Source: Gracilaria caudata (taxonomy: Eukaryota; Rhodophyta; Florideophyceae; Gracilariales; Gracilariaceae). Taken from it: a stretch of 64,000 nucleotides of DNA. The DNA lies in NCBI GenBank assembly GCA_030374735.1, contig JASCIV010000009.1, positions 1 through 64,000 on the forward strand. Reading direction: 5' to 3'. Each line of letters opens with the position of its first letter. Position 1 is the stretch's first letter. This document shows positions 30,406 through 40,370 of this stretch, piece by piece. Made by a program: the position numbers and the translations under genes. The notes beneath the pieces are model-generated. The model saw nothing but the letters and a program-made list of their open reading frames with translations. It was not told the origin of the DNA and did not search any database.

Positions 30406-31074
30406 ATGGAAAACGTTGCGTTCACTGCCCCTTTGTCCATCGGGGTTTCAAAGCTCAATGTTGGGTTTCAAGTCTGCACAGGACGAAGAAGTTCTACCAC
30501 CTTGTACAGGAAAAGTAATGTTCGTATGGCTTCAGAGAGAATCCTTGCGAAAAAATCCGCTATAGTGGACTCGGTCAAGGAGCGTTTAACTGAGTCTCAA
30601 ATGATTTTTGCAGTCCCCTTGGATGGGTTCAAAGTGGCAGACGTCTTCAAAATGAGAAGAGAGCTCCCTGAGGGGACGATTGCTAGGACGGTCAAGAATT
30701 CTTTGATGCGTCGTGCAATTGCAGAATCGGAATGGGAGGTTGTCGGGGATTTTTTGCAACAGTCTAATCTCTGGTTTTTCGTAAAGGAAGATATCAAAGG
30801 ATCTGTTAAGGCTTACGAAAGTTTCGCGAGGACGGCAAAAAAAGCTGGCATTAAGGGTGGTGCGTTTGAGGGTGAACGATGTGATGAAGCTGGTATCCAA
30901 GCCATTGCAGCTTTGCCAACAAAACTTGAGCTTATAACGCAAGTTGCGGTTGGTATCAGAATGGTCCCCACCAAAATTGGGAAAACCATCAACGCTATTC
31001 CGACAAAGGTCGGGAGAGCTATCAAACTGGCAGTCGTGGACGAGGAAGAGGAAGGGGATGCACCTTCAGAGTAA
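30406..31074 (+). CDS. Plastid 50S ribosomal protein L10, nuclear-encoded
   Basis: A single exon of 222 residues. L10 anchors the L7/L12 stalk to the large ribosomal subunit. Residues 1-40 form a plausible plastid transit peptide (Ser/Thr/Arg-rich, ending near RKSNVRMAS). The mature part follows bacterial RplJ: KKSAIVDSVKERL, SQMIFAVPLDGFKVADVFKMRREL, the characteristic ARTVKNSLMRRAIAES, then WFFVKEDIKGSVKAYESFAR and GGAFEGERCDEAGIQAIAALPTK. It ends in an acidic tail. Bacterial-type rather than cytosolic P0-type sequence, with a leader, indicates the plastid; mitochondrial targeting is less likely but not excluded. Confidence 0.9.
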   Translation: MENVAFTAPLSIGVSKLNVGFQVCTGRRSSTTLYRKSNVRMASERILAKKSAIVDSVKERLTESQMIFAVPLDGFKVADVFKMRRELPEGTIARTVKNSLMRRAIAESEWEVVGDFLQQSNLWFFVKEDIKGSVKAYESFARTAKKAGIKGGAFEGERCDEAGIQAIAALPTKLELITQVAVGIRMVPTKIGKTINAIPTKVGRAIKLAVVDEEEEGDAPSE

Positions 31075-32547
31075 GCCCCTTCCTTTCATCTTGGCCATAT
31101 TACGTTTTCCATTTCATTCGCTTTGCAGTAAAAGCCTGTGATCTCGAGCTTCTCAGCTTATCCGCTTAGCATCTGTTGTCAGCAGCTGCAAGATAGTGCT
31201 GCCTCAACTGGACGTTTTCCAGGCGGTATGCGATGCAACCCTGCTATATCGTCATGTATCTCCCACATCAGCGAATGGGGTGACGAATGTTCGGATTATG
31301 TGGAGTCCCTTGGGCCCAAAGACGGCACCTGCTTTAGTTTCAACAGTTTAGAAGCAAACTAAATTGCCTTGTGCGCATCGCTGCGTATGCCGAATGCAAA
31401 CTGAAATAGAACAGGATCACGAAACTGATGAAGCACGTTTGTAGGAGTAATTTCGGAGACTTTCCTCTGATCGAAGTTCAGATATCATCAACCTTCAATT
31501 ACGAGGTTGAACTTCGAGAAAAGTTTGCTTCAATGGTTGACGTAAACTCTACAGAAAGCTATCTCTCCTGTATAATTCTAACTTTTGAGGATACTGTCGA
31601 ATCAAATCTTGGAGGCTTAGATTTCGTCGGCCAGAAACTGGCCGAAGTCCTTCTGGATATCATCACTCCTAATTGTGCCTGACGAGAACAAGTTGAATAT
31701 CAAGACAATCGGTCTATTACACATTGACGATATCAAGATCTTGGACCCTGTAACGCCCATCAAACCTAACCTGTGAAACGTCTTGGTGCATCTTATTTCG
31801 AAAGGTAACGTAACATCAAGTTCCAGAAAGAGCAGAGGATAGGCTAATACTGGTCTCATTGCCCGAAATATCGTGCTCAATGCGTATTACCTTGCCAAAC
31901 TCCATCATCCCCACGCTTCTGGAACAGTAATTTCGTTCATTCTTATCCACCTCTAATGTACATACCACAACACTGGTAGGTGCATCTGTTCAGCAGGAAA
32001 GCACACGCACCATACGTGAGTAAGCTCCGTGTGGAACAACTGAACTACAAAAGTGTCCGGCCAGACAGCAATTGCACAAAGACAACGTTAGCTGTAGTAG
32101 CTCCGACACTCGGAACAGAAGAAGGGAGGTATTCAAAATACGTTCTCAGCTCTGTGTTGGCATTGCCCAAATAATTCCTCGCTGCCACTTTTAAGAGGCT
32201 TTTAACTCACTTCAGCACTTGTGCGCTGTCGCAATACTTTCGAAGAGTAGTCGTATTCCATTGTAGCACTAGTCCCATTGTATGCTTTGCTCACGTCTGA
32301 GTTTTGTGAGACGGGTGACAGACATTGTTTCAGAACAGTTTCAGAACAGATTATCAAAGACTTTTTCGCTACAAGATGTTATACGTCAGTAACCCCCCAC
32401 AACGACTGCCTGGCACTTGGTCGTTTCAACTTCTAAACCTCAGCTGCTCTCCCTGTTACACTCCGCTTGGCACATTGGAGGTTCTTGCCAACGACTCACT
32501 GCTACACTCCATTTTCATATTACATGGCCATATGTAATCGCCTGTTC
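31075..32547. other. Convergent intergenic region, no gene seen
   Basis: 1.47 kb between the converging L10 and EED genes. Several short frames exist on both strands (for example 31428-31682 plus, 31617-31880 minus), but they overlap each other, share no family signature and carry no splice logic. I see no repeat here. Confidence 0.55.
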
Positions 32548-33995
32548 TCAGTCAACTCTTTCGTATTGAACAACAGATGAAGTGTCGTCAACAGCCAAGA
32601 GTATGGAACCATCATCAGAGAAGGCACATTGCCGCACAAATTGCGCACTGTACCGGGATTTATCCTTCGGTGTTATGGTGCACAGTGGTTTAGATGGGGT
32701 TACAGCCAAGTCAAACACGCTGACCATACCCTGTTGTAGAGATATCAATATACCGGAATTATTATAAACGTTAGCTTCGACGAACAAAAAAAGGATATTT
32801 GTTTTCTAGGGAGAATATTTCTTACCTTATCGTTTCCACACGCAACGAGTCGTCGGAAACGGTCCATAGAGAATCTAATAAACCATACATTGCATACGTC
32901 AAGCACGTACTCCTCAAGAAGTGTGTATTCAGTTGCAGGAGAAGCCAATGATTCTCTGTCCTTTTCCGGTTCCCACAGTATCATTCGATTGTGCACAGAT
33001 TTGCTCAAAAGCAATTCCCCAACCCACATCACACAATCCACATAATGTCTGTGAACTTTTCTGGTGACAAAATAAGGAAACTGGCTTATTGGAACCTTAA
33101 TCTTTTTTCTCGTCCCGGTTTCATCTGTATAGATATGCGGATCTTTGGCCCCTAGGTCAGCTGCTTTGTGCGATTCTTTGATACCCTTCACTACATCCTC
33201 ATTGTCATAAAAATCCCATAATCGGACACTGTTGTCTATACCACAACTTGCAAACCTGCTGCCGTCCTGACTGAAGTCAAGATGCACAACTTCTCCGCGG
33301 TGTCCCTTGAGCCCGCAAAAGATCGCACAAGTTGCACCTGTTCTCAAGTTCCACAGTCGCAATGATTCATCCTTTGACGCAGTTAGCACAAGAGCTGGAT
33401 CTTGCGGATGAACCTTGATATCGTTTATTGCGTCTCCATGGCCAGTTAGAGAATCACGTAGGCGGAAGTTCTGAACATCTATAACCCGAATGATCCCTTT
33501 TCGACCAGCTGCGCAAACCCAATATTCATGATTCCCAGTTACGTTAAACGTCCAGGCAACGCAATAAAACTGCTCGGTTGGATCAGAATCTTCATAGAAC
33601 TGTATAAGCGATGGTTTTTGTTTATGTACAGCCTCATATATTCGCACGGTGTTACCATTACATGTAACGAATAAGTTTCGCCACCTTTCTGGGGTTTCTT
33701 CTTCTACTTCTGAACCGTTCTGGACCAAGTCCAGAACCTCATCTTCCTCGAGCTCTTCCTCTAATGTCAGCTCGGCAATACCCCGCAGGCCATGGTGCAG
33801 TCGTTGAGGAGGTCCATCACCTTTCCAAAGAGCGCCGCCACCCTGCATATGGTAGTATGAAGGTTTCCATGCAAACTGCACCCCGTAAGTGGACTGGGGT
33901 TCGTTTGAGTTGTCTTCCAGTACAGAAGACACAAAACGGTATGTCCCTTTCCTTGAGAACGACCGTCGTCCTGGAGAGTCATTTCTCTTTGGCAT
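32548..33995 (-). CDS. EED: Polycomb repressive complex 2 WD40 subunit (EED/ESC/FIE), two exons
   Basis: Exons are 33995-32826 and 32730-32548 with a 95-nt phase-0 intron (AAG/GTAAGA...CAACAG/GGT), giving 450 residues (human EED has 441). EED reads trimethyl-lysine marks and activates the H3K27 methyltransferase of PRC2. The propeller shows LFVTCNGNTVRIYEA, FYCVAWTF, WVCAAGRKGIIRVIDV, LTGHGDAINDIKVHP with LVLTASKDESLRLWNL, and GHRGEVVHLDFSQDGSRFASCGIDNSVRLWDF. Across the intron VACGNDK joins GMVSVFDL, exactly where EED has its last blade. IRVIDV, HGDAINDIK and KSVHNRMILWEP are specific to EED rather than generic WD40 proteins. An acidic stretch near residue 75-98 is variable. Confidence 0.9.
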
Positions 33996-34957
33996 CGCGT
34001 ACTCTGGACTGTGGGCTGGTAGAGTGCTTGATAGTAGCTCAAAAGTTGATACCTTCTGCTCATGTCAAAGAGATTCACTTGTGTGATGCACCAGGAAGTT
34101 GATCCTTGCACAGGAGATATGTACCTGTATAACAGACACCGTAGTAAAGCCTGCTGCTTGCTTTTACCAAGGGTAAGCGCGGGAAAATTGCGATCTTCAT
34201 TAATTTTTAATTTTTTGCATTTACCGTTATGGAGTACGGATATTGCTATCTGGAGAGACTTACAAGGGTAGGGGGGTGTCTACATCAAAAATGGACGAGT
34301 CTGGTACTGTCGTACTCCATTCTGGTTTGGAGTCCAGACTGGAGTATCATACATTGATGATTAAAGGTACAAGGGACCGCTACCCTTGGGTAGAACTGTA
34401 CCGTCGTACAAAGAACCATTGCAATCAAGTGAAAGCGGTGCGAGCTTGGCAACTTTCTTCACTGATTCACAAGACTTCTTCAGAACGAAACTTGTTCTTC
34501 TTGATTTCAAAGACATCGAAGCGTTATCTGCTTCGGAAAAGATGCCCTCTCCAGGAAGGCCAAGAACTGTTGTGGAACTTGTCTTATAATCTGTGATAGT
34601 GACATTCTCTGTCTTCTATGGAGGGAAGCGTGTCTCTGCGAGAATGATTTGTTGTAGGATATCTTAACACGACATGCCTACTGTCCTTTTTGACTTCAGC
34701 AACATATTCAAACCGCCTAGTTTTGGCGTCAACCCAAGATGCTGCAGAAACGCTGGAACATGTCCGGTGCAGAACTGAGCCATCACCTCTGCTCGACAAG
34801 CGGCTCGACTATCGACAGAGATAGCTCTGTTCTGTGGAAAAGGTCTCTAGAAACTTGATAACATTTCGCATGATGATCATGACAGGAGGATCGTACGCAG
34901 ACCCACATGCCTGGCCTCAGGCGCTTGTAGCACGATTAGACACGACATTCCCGGTCC
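33996..34957. other. Intergenic, with a compound copy of the dispersed repeat motif
   Basis: No gene is supported. At 34366-34413 a compound repeat reads GGTACAAGGGACCGCTACCC, then GGGTAGAACTGTACCGTCGT, combining the two halves of the dispersed motif seen elsewhere in the window. A related TACAAGGGTAGGGG lies at about 34261. Confidence 0.6.
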
Positions 34958-36328
34958 CTATCCTTTTGGGATGCTCTCCATAACTTGTCTATTGTCAGGA
35001 AACTGAGAATTTCCTTCACCTTCACTGGGCTTCGCGTGTGCGAAACTAGCTGCTGCATCTTTTTGGTTGATATCTAAACACTCAAAAAGTTTCAAAGTGT
35101 ATGGGTGGAACTCGAGCTCTGTGGGTGGGAGTGTTTCTTTGTCAGACAGACTATGCGGTGCGGCAAAGGATTTGAAGTCGGTGACTAAATCTATATACCG
35201 TGCCACGTTTGTGCTTGCCATGGACAACGACACAGCGTCCATTTCTTCGACCGTAACCGGAGTGGTTCGATGAGGGTCACCTTGTTCTGTTTTTAAGATA
35301 GACAACCACTCGAGGTCCAGATATATGCGCCTTTCTTCTCCTTTTTCTCCGGATTGAGAACATTGCGGCCGAGAGCATTGTGTTGGGATGTCGAGCAGCT
35401 GGACGAAGTCCCGGCGTGGGAGAATTTTGTCCAGAGCTAGAAACCTAGTGCGTGCGCCTTGATCATGCTCGACTAATGCCGCGAACTTGACATGCATATG
35501 TGCCGCAAACCAATACGGCGGCTGAATAGCACGCAAGAGTTCTGTAGCGCCAGGATTTCCAAAAGTCCCATTTTCGATTTCATGACGAAGAAACGGCTTC
35601 GCTGCGAGAAGCTTCGAAAGATTACCGTGACGCCAGATGCTTCGTGGCCAATCATGTGAAATGAGGATATCCACTGGTTGCCGAAGGCGCAAAAGCCTCT
35701 GAACGTCCTCTTTCCGGGTATGATAGACAGATTTGATCTGATTCTTCGGGTACGGCGGCTTTTCGAAGCGTGGTTTCTCATAGTCCCGTTCAGTATAAAC
35801 GCCGCTTATTCCAGCGATGCGCAAACCTCCGAAGTTAATGACGCCAGCATTACCAAGAAAGTACATGTTTGGTGCCACAAGGCCTCCAAGTGGTAATTGT
35901 TGCAAATGGTTAGATGCTTCATGATTACCACCGACAAATATGGTCGGGACGGGTGCGACAGAGGAACCGTTATAGTATTTCCAGAAGGAGCCCATATCAC
36001 GATATTTTGGGGGGCATGCCATACACGCAAGATCGGATCGGTTACGCATGGCTTGGAAATCACCGGGGCAAATGATGAGATCCACAGTGGTAGACTGATG
36101 TTGTTCCAGCTCTTTAATTGCTGCGTAAAGACTGTCCAACTCTCCGTGGGCACATCCGACGACGGCGACTTTCATTTTTGCACGGGATCGAAGACGGTGA
36201 AGCTTCCGATGAGGCGGAGAGGATGATAGGGAAGCGAACGGAACCGACGAATGGCGCTTTCTAAAGCGGATCTTTTTCGGAACGCATACGGGTGTCCAGA
36301 GCGTGACTGCTGAACGGATGTTACTCAT
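34958..36328 (-). CDS. DBR1: RNA lariat debranching enzyme DBR1
   Basis: A single exon. The frame opens with an ATG at 36328 (456 residues), but the conserved enzyme begins at the internal Met at 36175, MKVAVVGCAHGELD (405 residues); the 51 extra residues are Arg/Ser-rich and not conserved, so the shorter start is quite possible. DBR1 hydrolyses the 2'-5' bond of intron lariats in the nucleus. Metallophosphoesterase motifs are in order: CAHGELD, DLIICPGDFQAMRN, IFVGGNHEASNHL, ISHDWP, and WFAAHMHVKFAA. GGLRIAGISGVY and YHTRKEDVQRLL are DBR1-specific. The C-terminal third is poorly conserved, as in other members. It converges with EED only indirectly, both being on the minus strand. Confidence 0.93.
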   Translation of the reverse strand: MSNIRSAVTLWTPVCVPKKIRFRKRHSSVPFASLSSSPPHRKLHRLRSRAKMKVAVVGCAHGELDSLYAAIKELEQHQSTTVDLIICPGDFQAMRNRSDLACMACPPKYRDMGSFWKYYNGSSVAPVPTIFVGGNHEASNHLQQLPLGGLVAPNMYFLGNAGVINFGGLRIAGISGVYTERDYEKPRFEKPPYPKNQIKSVYHTRKEDVQRLLRLRQPVDILISHDWPRSIWRHGNLSKLLAAKPFLRHEIENGTFGNPGATELLRAIQPPYWFAAHMHVKFAALVEHDQGARTRFLALDKILPRRDFVQLLDIPTQCSRPQCSQSGEKGEERRIYLDLEWLSILKTEQGDPHRTTPVTVEEMDAVSLSMASTNVARYIDLVTDFKSFAAPHSLSDKETLPPTELEFHPYTLKLFECLDINQKDAAASFAHAKPSEGEGNSQFPDNRQVMESIPKG

Positions 36329-37223
36329 ATGTTGAGAAATTCTTGCATCTAATGCAAGCTATGGATCGTTTCGGCAGTATCGCAGAGCTCATCACTTGAT
36401 GCCACTACAGATTAAATGATGGTAACCAACAGTTTCGGGAATGGGAGTTGGTCGGTGGTATGTCGGGAAAAGGCGCTTGCATGGCAAGTAGCGGTGAACA
36501 AGCGACACTCTGCGGATCACAACCGAAGCCAGCAGCTTTGTTGACCTCTGTACAAGGCGCACCTAACTTCGTAAACGCGGGTAGCGATTCGCACACCCAA
36601 CACTCCAGGGCGAAGAGGAGCAATGGTGATCTGGTGCGGAACAGGGATGAGTCATCGGGATAACCGATTCTCATGGGAGGGGAAGAGGAAGCTTGATGCT
36701 ACTTTCGTACCCTTCGTACATACTATGCAACTTTGACGGAAGATTCGTGCTGTAGGTTGATCTCGCCAGGTGCATTACGTGTAGATACTCGCGCGGAGCA
36801 ATCACGTGTCGCGCACTTGCGGATCGCCGCGGCGTGTCGCTTTGTCGAACAGCGGTGCCAGAACGGCTGTCGTGTGTCGACACGCTGGTGTCGACGATGA
36901 TGAGTGGTGGCAGCACGACCAGAGCATGGCCGTTGCGTTCAGAGGCTTGGTGCACCGCAGGTTTGGCGCACTTGCGATTTTCCGATCTTTGAGATTTTGC
37001 CATCTGGCCCAATTCTCCTCCACGTCATTCGCGTTGCCCAATGCGATAGCGCTCAAAACTGCTCACAACCTGCCTAACAGGCGCTGCGAACCGCTTATCT
37101 GAGCCCTGTCCCACGTTAAAAGCCCTCGGGTTCGCTCTTGGTGCGAAGAATTGTTTTGTGACAGACTCCGAACAACTTGGAGCTCATATTTCACATTCGA
37201 TTAGTACACTATTTCTGAAAGAC
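36329..37223. other. Divergent promoter region (DBR1 / glutamyl endopeptidase)
   Basis: 895 bp separates two divergent genes. One GTACCCTTCGTAC element lies at about 36710-36722, related to the dispersed motif. Overlapping frames on both strands (36405-37102) have no family resemblance and are not called. Confidence 0.55.
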
Positions 37224-40200
37224 ATGAGTGCTCAAGCGAGGGCTGTGGCGTTCGTACCGGCAGCATTGGCTCGCACGTTGCGAAGCTCTTCTTTTGTTTC
37301 AACTCATCTTACTGCCGTCAAGTCTCCGAGGGTGTCCGTCTTTCAGAGAAGGGCAAGAATAACAGCAGTTTTGCAACAACCCGCCAACCCCACGAGCAAG
37401 ACTATGCGGCGCAGACCACCGCCGCCCCGAATATCACCGCCAGCCAAGACTGATGCAGAGAGCGATATTGAAGACTCTGAGAGTTTTTATCAGCTCCCTC
37501 CCCCAGAAATAGCTCGCTTGGTGGATGCCACGGCAGATCCTTACGTGTCTCTACAGCCGTCGTCCAAGGAATGGATTGTCATGCTTCAAAGACCCAACAT
37601 GCCCCCTATCGCAGAAGTGGCGGCGGAGGAGTTACGCCTCGCCGGATATAGGATCAACGCCAACACATATGCACCCTCACGAGCCGATTACTTTATTGGT
37701 ATGGCTTTGCAACGAATTGATGACCCCGAACGAATACAATTACCGGTTACTGGTTTGCCCCCTGCACCAGGGGGCTCACCTCATATTGAGCTGGGATATG
37801 TTCGATGGGCCCCTGATGGTTCCAAGTGTTCTTTTTGCGTTTATGATCCTCTTTTTGGTTTAGAGCTTTGGGTTCTGGACGTTACAACCAGACATGCGGT
37901 TCCTGTACTTCCTGGCATGCGTTTAAATGCTGTGTGTGGCGATCCGTACACATGGAGCCCAGATTCAAAGACTATAGTTGCAAAATTTGTTGTGGAAGGA
38001 CGCTTACCTCCACAAAAATCCAGAGTGCCACAAGGTCCGCTGGTGCAGGAAAACCTGAGCTCTGATCCTGCTCCGTCTCGTACGTACCAGGATCTTCTAA
38101 AATCGAGGCATGACGTTGCTCTATTCGAGCATTATACCACTTGTCAACTGGGAGCTGTTGATGTCGAAGCTTGCGAAATGTACCCCTTGGGAGAGCCTGC
38201 TGCGTTCAAGCATGCATCTCCATCACCTGATGGTTCTTATCTTCTTGTCGATGCTATGGTCCCGCCATATCACTACATGATGCCGGCCGGAAGATTCCCG
38301 CGAAAGGTTGAAGTCTGGCACGCGAAAAGCGGGGAAGTTGCTTGTGTGGTTGCAGAAATTCCCTCACAAGACAAGATTCCAATTGCGTTCGATGGGGTAG
38401 GTGAGGGACCAAGGTCCATTGGATGGCGTGCAGATGCACCGGCGATGTTGTACTGGGCTGAAGCTCAGGATGGAGGTGATCCCAACCGGAAAGCGGACAT
38501 TCGAGATTGCATCTTCAGTTTGCCCGCACCTTTCACTGGCCGGCCTCGACGCCTGGCGTCTCTCCCGTGGAGATATGCTGGGATAATATGGGGCTCAGAT
38601 TCCGTCGCGCTAATCTCAGAACGTCGATATCGAAGTCGTTCGGTGCGCTCCTATCTTATGGCTCCTGGGTCTGTTGTCGCGACCTCAGTTTCTTGCGATG
38701 ATGTGCTTGATTTGGGACAGTTCGAACAAGATGGAGCTACCCCTTCTTCCCAGAGCAATGGCTCTCAAGGGCATATTGCGACTCAGAACGGCGCGTTTCA
38801 GGATAATGAAACATCAAACGGCGTTGCAGAGAAAAGTAATGAAGGAAATGGTGTTGAAAAGGCATTTGTCGAAGGCAACAGGGTAGTGAGAAGTAGCTTA
38901 AACGGGAATGGAGTGAGCACAGGTGCAGAAAACGGCTTGGCAGAAACACACGAACAAAATGGAACTGATGACCACGATTTGTCAGGACCCTGCTGCGCCC
39001 GAGCGTGTGATTTGAGTCAATGGGAAGCTCCAAAACGTCTCATTATTAATATTAAGAACTGGGAGGATGTCTACAACGATCCAGGTAGTGTATGTACGAC
39101 ACGAAACTCTTATGGGAAGAGTGTGTTACGACTTATCTATCCCATTGGAAGAACTGAGCACATTGAGGAAGGTGAAGCCATTGGTAAACCGTTTTTGATG
39201 ATGCTGGGGGCTGGTGCGTCTGCTGAAGGTAACAAGCCTTTCTTGAGCTTGTTTGATACCGTGTCTGGCAAGCAGACAAAAGTCTGGCAAAGTTCCCCGC
39301 CGAAATACGAAGCGATTGCAACCGTACTGAGGGAGGACGAAAGCACTAGCGCCCCACTTGAAGTACTTATACGACAGGAGACGCCGCATGAGAATCCAAA
39401 TTACTTTGTGCAAAACGTGAGCGGTGCCGTTCAGAAAGTGTTCACAGAGCTTGCAGAAGAAGACGATGAGGTTGCACATGTCGTTGATACATCGAATGCT
39501 GATAGTGCTCTGCGGGCAGTGACGAAGTTCCCGCATCCTGCACCTGATCTAATAGGTGTACAAAGAGAAATTGTTCAATACGAACGTGCCGATGGTGCTC
39601 GTTTGAACGGATCTCTGTACCTTCCTCCTGGATATGATCAAGAGCGCGATGGACCACTGCCCGTGTTTATCTGGGCTTATCCAAGGGAATACAAATCGAA
39701 GGAATTCGCTGGTCAAACACGAGGGTCTCCCTTCCGATTCGTGCGCCTTGCCAGAACCCCTTTGTACTGGCTGACCAGAGGTTATGCAATTCTGGACGGG
39801 CCCGAAATGCCCATTATTGGGGAAGGTGACGCAGAAGCAAATGACACCTATATAGAGCAGTTAGTGAGCAGTGCAGAGGCGGCTGTTGACTTTTTGGTGA
39901 AGCGAGGTATTGGGGAGAGAGGAAGGATAGCAATCGGTGGACACTCGTATGGAGCGTTCATGGCGGTGAATCTATTGGCACACGCACCAGGCTTGTTCTG
40001 CTGCGGGATTGCTCGGTCTGGAGCTTATAACCGGACACTGACGCCTTTTGGTTTCCAGAGTGAAGAGCGAACTCTTTGGCAGGCACGAGATGTTTATCAG
40101 AACATGTCTCCCTACATGTATGCGAACAAGGTGGACAGCCCGTTGTTGCTAGTACACGGTGAGGCGGACAATAACCCCGGCACATTTCCGATGCAGAGCG

Positions 40201-40370
40201 AGAGAATGTATCAGGCGCTCAAGGGACACGGGAAAGTGGCGAGATATGTTACGTTACCACACGAGGGGCATGGCTATAGGGCCAGGGAGTCTGTTATGCA
40301 TGTTTTGGCGGAGATGACAACGTGGTTGGACAGGTATTGCAAACGGGATAAGGACAAAGTTCCCGGATGA
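37224..40370 (+). CDS. Plastid glutamyl endopeptidase (prolyl oligopeptidase family S9)
   Basis: A single exon of 1048 residues from the ATG at 37224; the frame is open upstream but without an ATG. The family enzyme (CGEP in plants) is a stromal serine peptidase cutting after glutamate. Residues 1-60 are Ala/Ser/Arg-rich, a typical transit peptide. A seven-bladed propeller follows, with PHIELGYVRWAPDGSKCSF and YTWSPDSKTIVAKF. The alpha/beta hydrolase domain carries the nucleophile in GGHSYGAFMA (S908), aspartate in HGEADNNPG (D982) and histidine in HEGHGY (H1016). GPEMPIIGEGD and EYKSKEFAGQTRGSP are CGEP hallmarks. About 80 residues near 510-590 form an Asn/Gly-rich insertion, which is unusual. 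Confidence 0.92.
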   Translation: MSAQARAVAFVPAALARTLRSSSFVSTHLTAVKSPRVSVFQRRARITAVLQQPANPTSKTMRRRPPPPRISPPAKTDAESDIEDSESFYQLPPPEIARLVDATADPYVSLQPSSKEWIVMLQRPNMPPIAEVAAEELRLAGYRINANTYAPSRADYFIGMALQRIDDPERIQLPVTGLPPAPGGSPHIELGYVRWAPDGSKCSFCVYDPLFGLELWVLDVTTRHAVPVLPGMRLNAVCGDPYTWSPDSKTIVAKFVVEGRLPPQKSRVPQGPLVQENLSSDPAPSRTYQDLLKSRHDVALFEHYTTCQLGAVDVEACEMYPLGEPAAFKHASPSPDGSYLLVDAMVPPYHYMMPAGRFPRKVEVWHAKSGEVACVVAEIPSQDKIPIAFDGVGEGPRSIGWRADAPAMLYWAEAQDGGDPNRKADIRDCIFSLPAPFTGRPRRLASLPWRYAGIIWGSDSVALISERRYRSRSVRSYLMAPGSVVATSVSCDDVLDLGQFEQDGATPSSQSNGSQGHIATQNGAFQDNETSNGVAEKSNEGNGVEKAFVEGNRVVRSSLNGNGVSTGAENGLAETHEQNGTDDHDLSGPCCARACDLSQWEAPKRLIINIKNWEDVYNDPGSVCTTRNSYGKSVLRLIYPIGRTEHIEEGEAIGKPFLMMLGAGASAEGNKPFLSLFDTVSGKQTKVWQSSPPKYEAIATVLREDESTSAPLEVLIRQETPHENPNYFVQNVSGAVQKVFTELAEEDDEVAHVVDTSNADSALRAVTKFPHPAPDLIGVQREIVQYERADGARLNGSLYLPPGYDQERDGPLPVFIWAYPREYKSKEFAGQTRGSPFRFVRLARTPLYWLTRGYAILDGPEMPIIGEGDAEANDTYIEQLVSSAEAAVDFLVKRGIGERGRIAIGGHSYGAFMAVNLLAHAPGLFCCGIARSGAYNRTLTPFGFQSEERTLWQARDVYQNMSPYMYANKVDSPLLLVHGEADNNPGTFPMQSERMYQALKGHGKVARYVTLPHEGHGYRARESVMHVLAEMTTWLDRYCKRDKDKVPG

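Noticed and set aside
31428..31880. Overlapping frames between L10 and EED
   Set aside because: Short, opposed, without similarity or splice signals; best seen as chance frames.
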